Positions 6,522 to 9,453 of a stretch of DNA of 9,453 bases are shown piece after piece. The stretch's first letter is position 1, and each line of letters begins with the position of its first letter. Location: contig JAIYCK010000079.1 in assembly GCA_027488055.1 (NCBI GenBank), positions 1 through 9,453 of the forward strand, in the 5' to 3' direction. This DNA is from Flavobacteriales bacterium. Lineage in GTDB: Bacteria; Bacteroidota; Bacteroidia; Flavobacteriales_D; Sanyastnellaceae. Position numbers and translations under genes: made by a program. The notes under the pieces are model-generated. The model did no database searches, had not been told where the DNA came from, and worked only from the letters and a program-made list of their open reading frames with translations.

Positions 6522-8078
6522 TTATTTATACTGGAATATTTTTTCACCATTTCGAATCTCAAATAACACTTCCTTGCTCAACAGGCTATCAAGGCGTTGT
6601 ACGTTGGTGTTTTTTTCTTCAATTACCATGTTCACAATCACCGCATTCGTGCTGTTCGGAAATACAATGGTATCGCCGGGTAGCACATAGTTCTTCAAGA
6701 ACGCAGTATTGGCTTCTAAGTCATACAATGCCTTGCCTTGATATTCCCCTCTTTGGGTGTGCAGCAAGTAAGAATTACTCAATCCATGCAAAAAACAGAT
6801 CAACCCAAGCGCAATCGCACCGCGTTGACCCCAATGGCCAGTTTGATACAATCGTTCCAAACCATAAGCCATGTAGATGGTTCCAAGTGGCATTACGATC
6901 GTCGCAGTCGCAAGGGCAGCATCGGTGAAAGAGCGATAAAATTTAAATGATATTCCAGCCAATAAAAGGTAACAAGCGATTGGGATGATCAAAAACATGA
7001 TCGCCCGAAAATACTGAGAGCGTGCAGCATGGCGAAAAACAAAGATGGAAATCACCAAGAAAACTAAAGCCGCAATCAATCGCGCGCTGAATAAACCCAA
7101 TTCGTGGAAAAGCGGCATTCCAAAAATGGTCCGAGTAAGTCCAAAAAAATCAACCAAGGGCACCGGATGCGCCGCCACGGCGTCCTGCCCATGTAAGATG
7201 CCCCATCCCATTTGGTAAGCGATCAATTGTCCTCTCATTCCGCCATTGGCAAACCAGAGCAACAAGGCCAAACCAACGATTAACAGCATGATGCCGTATC
7301 TCCACAAGGCCTTCCGATGCACATGGAAGAAGACCACCAATAAGATATGAGCCAGCACCACATAAGCAATGATATAGTGCGACATCACTCCCAAGAATAG
7401 AACAACCACATACAACGGCACATGCAGCCAGAGATGCTTTTTGGCCACCGCCAACTGATAGATGGAATAGGTGGTCATCAAACTGAAGAAGGCCACCAAC
7501 ATGTATGCTTCGCCCCATTTGCTGTAACTCACCAACCAAGGCTGAACAGCCAACAAGATCCCTGCGAAAATGGCTGTGACGGGATTGAACAATTGACGGG
7601 CAAAATAGTAGCCCAAAACAACCAACAATACCCCGAATATCAATGAGACACTGCGCAAACTCCATTTGCTATTACCCCACATCCGCGTCCAACCCGAAGT
7701 GAGCATGTAATAGAAAGTGGAATTGCCACCCAGCTGTATCGATGCATCCACAATGTTGACCGGACTGCGCTGGGAACGCAAATGACTGTGATTGAACTCC
7801 TGCGGTAAGGAATCGAGCACCACCAATTCCTCCTGCTCTCCTTGCGTGAACAATGTAGAAGCAGCAAAACCATTGGAAACACACAGCGTGCGTTGCTCGT
7901 CCGTAAATAATACAGCCTTTTCAATTTGGTAAATACGAATACCTGCCGCCAAGGCTAGAATAAACAAGACAAACAAAGAAATTCGAATCAATGGCAAGGT
8001 ATTTCGTTTTAGGTTTGCAAAAATAAGCCATTCAGCGCAAATACACCGAAGTGCTTTCCCAAAGAGAGGTTGGATCAT
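6522..8078 (-). CDS. GT-C membrane glycosyltransferase (PMT_2/GT39-like)
   Basis: This 518-residue polytopic inner-membrane protein probably transfers a sugar from a polyprenyl-phosphate donor to a lipid, glycan or protein on the periplasmic side. The first helix (about 29-47) is followed by a periplasmic loop with FTDE (58-61); D60-E61 match the acidic catalytic pair of GT-C enzymes. Then comes the PMT_2-like pattern NSTFYYMLTSGWTRMWGNSKWSLR (119-142), a helix with GVLLVVLGYYFARQLF (149-164), and VQPWLVSYSKWGEAYM (178-193), equivalent to 'P-x-x-YSQEARMY'. Many further helices run to about 435, ending in a soluble C-terminal domain (about 440-518). Acceptor and donor are unknown. ATG 8078 is chosen because longer in-frame options run into the divergent LTD gene. 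TTG at 7997 (residue 28), just before the first helix, is an alternative. It precedes the PD40 lipoprotein by one base, a clear operon. Confidence 0.87.
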   Translation of the reverse strand: MIQPLFGKALRCICAEWLIFANLKRNTLPLIRISLFVLFILALAAGIRIYQIEKAVLFTDEQRTLCVSNGFAASTLFTQGEQEELVVLDSLPQEFNHSHLRSQRSPVNIVDASIQLGGNSTFYYMLTSGWTRMWGNSKWSLRSVSLIFGVLLVVLGYYFARQLFNPVTAIFAGILLAVQPWLVSYSKWGEAYMLVAFFSLMTTYSIYQLAVAKKHLWLHVPLYVVVLFLGVMSHYIIAYVVLAHILLVVFFHVHRKALWRYGIMLLIVGLALLLWFANGGMRGQLIAYQMGWGILHGQDAVAAHPVPLVDFFGLTRTIFGMPLFHELGLFSARLIAALVFLVISIFVFRHAARSQYFRAIMFLIIPIACYLLLAGISFKFYRSFTDAALATATIVMPLGTIYMAYGLERLYQTGHWGQRGAIALGLICFLHGLSNSYLLHTQRGEYQGKALYDLEANTAFLKNYVLPGDTIVFPNSTNAVIVNMVIEEKNTNVQRLDSLLSKEVLFEIRNGEKIFQYK

Positions 8079-8133
8079 TCTTTCTCGATTTGGAGGGGAT
8101 ATTAATTCTAGGTTGTATAATTGTAATGTGAAT
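8079..8133. promoter_or_regulatory. Divergent intergenic region, shared promoter space
   Basis: Only 55 bases separate the divergent glycosyltransferase and LTD-protein starts, so promoters for both must overlap here or extend into the genes. TATAATTG (8116-8123) is one base off the Bacteroidota -7 consensus on the plus strand, with TTTG at 8089-8092 about 23 bases upstream. The spacing is long and the leader would be very short. On the minus strand I see no good match in the gap itself. Confidence 0.3.
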
Positions 8134-9453
8134 ATGAAACCCATGAACCTCAAGGCCCTTTTTATCTGTGCATCGCTCTGTTGGAGCTTCACTGGCTTTT
8201 GTCAAAATTTCAATCTTAGAATCAATGAAATCATCGCGAGCAATGCCAATGGGCAAATGGATGACTTCTTTGAAACCGATGATTGGATCGAAATTTACAA
8301 TCCGCCCGGAAGTCCAATTACCAATCTCGCAGGCTATTATCTAAGCGACAATCCATTGAATCTTACAAAGTGGAAGATCCGATCTACCAATGCGGGCGTC
8401 ACTACTATCCTACCGAACAATTTTTTGGTTTTTTGGTGCGATGGTGACTCGTTGCAAGGAGAGGATCACACGGGTCATTTTACTCTAAGTGCGGATGGAG
8501 AATCGATTATTTTGACCGCGCCCGATGGCACGAGTATCATCGATCAAGTCGACTTTCCGCAATGCGCATCGGATATCTCCTATGGACGCGCCTGCGATGG
8601 TTGCGAGGATTGGGTGTTTTTCAACAATGTCACCTTTGACGACAACAACCTCGAAATTCACGGTACCGATAACCTCTATATCAATGAGGTCCAAACACAA
8701 AATATCAGCTACTTCGCCGATTTACAAGGTGAATTCGATCAGTGGTTTGAAGTCTATAACCCGAACAATTATCAGGTAAACCTTGGCGGGTATTACGTGG
8801 GCACCAATGGCGATCCATTGCAGTGGCAAATCCCACAAAACAATCCCTATCGGACTGTGGTTCCCGCTCTTGGTTATTTGCTTATTTGGTGCGACAATGA
8901 TGTACTGGACGACACCAACCATGCTCCTTTTTTGTTGGATGCTGGTGCGGGTCAGATTCAATTGACTGGACCGGATGCCATCACTGAGGTAGACTTGTAC
9001 CCCTATCCTGCCATGGGAAGCAACGAGAGTTTCGGCCGTCAAAGCGATGGAGCCTCGAGCAGCATCATCTTCACTGCTCCAACCCCCACGGTCACCAATC
9101 AACTTGAATTCGTGAGTGCCCCGGTGCTTTATATCAATGAATTATTATCTGCCAACAATACGGATGTAGTAGACAATGTCGGCGAACTTGAAGATTGGTT
9201 TGAAATATACAATCCCAATGATTTTCCGGTGAATCTGGGTGGATATTATTTCAGTGACAACATTGAAAATCCAACCAAATGGCGCGTTCCAATCGATTAT
9301 CCCGATAGCGTGACCGTCGATGCCAATTCATGGCTCCTATTCTATGCGGACGATGATGCAGAGCAAGGCGTATTGCACGTGACCTTTAAGCTCAGCAACA
9401 ATGAGGAGACCTTGCGCCTGTATACGCCAGATGGTTTTACACTTATCGATTAT
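8134..9453 (+). CDS. Exported multi-repeat lamin-tail-domain (LTD) protein, 3' truncated
   Basis: The frame is open for 440 codons to the right edge with no stop, so the C terminus is missing. Residues 1-23 are a signal peptide (cleavage near GFC|Q); ATG 8143 is an alternative start three codons in. The mature part consists of LTD immunoglobulin-like repeats beginning at residues 28 (LRINEI), 181 (LYINEV) and 332 (LYINEL). Each has a D/E-x-W-[IF]-E-[IV]-YNP motif 23 residues into the repeat (W51, W204, W355), then NL-[AG]-GYY, a W-x-[IV]-[PR] segment, and in the first two a [FI]WCD turn (FYADD in the third). Exported LTD proteins are common in Bacteroidota, often with CotH-kinase domains or a type IX sorting tail. 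Neither would be visible here. The role is likely extracellular adhesion or scaffolding, an inference. It is divergent from the glycosyltransferase gene. Confidence 0.9.
   Translation, partial: MKPMNLKALFICASLCWSFTGFCQNFNLRINEIIASNANGQMDDFFETDDWIEIYNPPGSPITNLAGYYLSDNPLNLTKWKIRSTNAGVTTILPNNFLVFWCDGDSLQGEDHTGHFTLSADGESIILTAPDGTSIIDQVDFPQCASDISYGRACDGCEDWVFFNNVTFDDNNLEIHGTDNLYINEVQTQNISYFADLQGEFDQWFEVYNPNNYQVNLGGYYVGTNGDPLQWQIPQNNPYRTVVPALGYLLIWCDNDVLDDTNHAPFLLDAGAGQIQLTGPDAITEVDLYPYPAMGSNESFGRQSDGASSSIIFTAPTPTVTNQLEFVSAPVLYINELLSANNTDVVDNVGELEDWFEIYNPNDFPVNLGGYYFSDNIENPTKWRVPIDYPDSVTVDANSWLLFYADDDAEQGVLHVTFKLSNNEETLRLYTPDGFTLIDY

Noticed and set aside
7150..7665. 171-codon alternate-frame open frame inside the glycosyltransferase gene
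   Set aside because: It overlaps the GT-C membrane helices in another frame on the same strand; its hydrophobic, Gly/Cys-rich content follows from the real gene's codons.
8079..8192. N-terminal extension of the glycosyltransferase upstream of 8078
   Set aside because: It would overlap the start and signal peptide of the divergent LTD gene and adds residues without family resemblance.
8722..9102. 126-codon minus-strand open frame in the LTD gene
   Set aside because: It is antisense to clear LTD repeats and has no supporting signals.

Overview
The window looks like chromosomal DNA of a Bacteroidota bacterium, probably a flavobacterium-like lineage. The evidence is the gene families present: a lamin-tail-domain (LTD) exported protein, a PD40/TolB-like propeller lipoprotein, a DUF1572-type DinB protein and a GH20 hexosaminidase with Bacteroidota-style architecture. 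Translation starts mostly lack Shine-Dalgarno sequences, and Gln follows the predicted signal-peptide cleavage sites. I could not place it to genus. I see no rRNA, tRNA, CRISPR array, insertion sequence or phage gene.

Layout. (1) Positions 1-883, plus strand: the C-terminal end of an SMC/MukB-like ATPase with a Walker B motif. The gene enters from outside the window and carries an in-frame TAG at 29-31. A strong intrinsic terminator (890-914) closes it. (2) 928-1623: rsmE, the 16S rRNA U1498 methyltransferase. (3) 1753-2103 and 2119-4473: a small single-pass membrane protein resembling DUF4359, 15 bases ahead of an exported GH20 beta-N-acetylhexosaminidase with a C-terminal discoidin-like domain. 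(4) 4527-4802 and 4808-5329: a DUF551-like protein and a DinB/DUF1572 protein, 5 bases apart. (5) 5426-6520 and 6522-8078, minus strand: a PD40 propeller lipoprotein preceded by a GT-C-type membrane glycosyltransferase, 1 base apart and surely cotranscribed. (6) 8134 to the right edge, plus strand: the N-terminal 440 codons of an exported protein made of tandem LTD repeats, divergent from the glycosyltransferase.

How it fits together. Housekeeping functions (SMC-like ATPase, RsmE) occupy the left end. The rest leans toward the cell envelope: an exported chitin/peptidoglycan/glycan-sugar hydrolase, a glycosyltransferase that would use lipid-linked sugars outside the inner membrane, a surface lipoprotein propeller and an LTD-repeat exported protein. 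No gene set adds up to a recognisable new defence or biosynthetic system. The points most worth a second look are the interrupted SMC-like gene, the regular LTD repeat array, the hairpin directly before the DUF551-like GTG start, and the small uncharacterised membrane protein coupled to the hexosaminidase.
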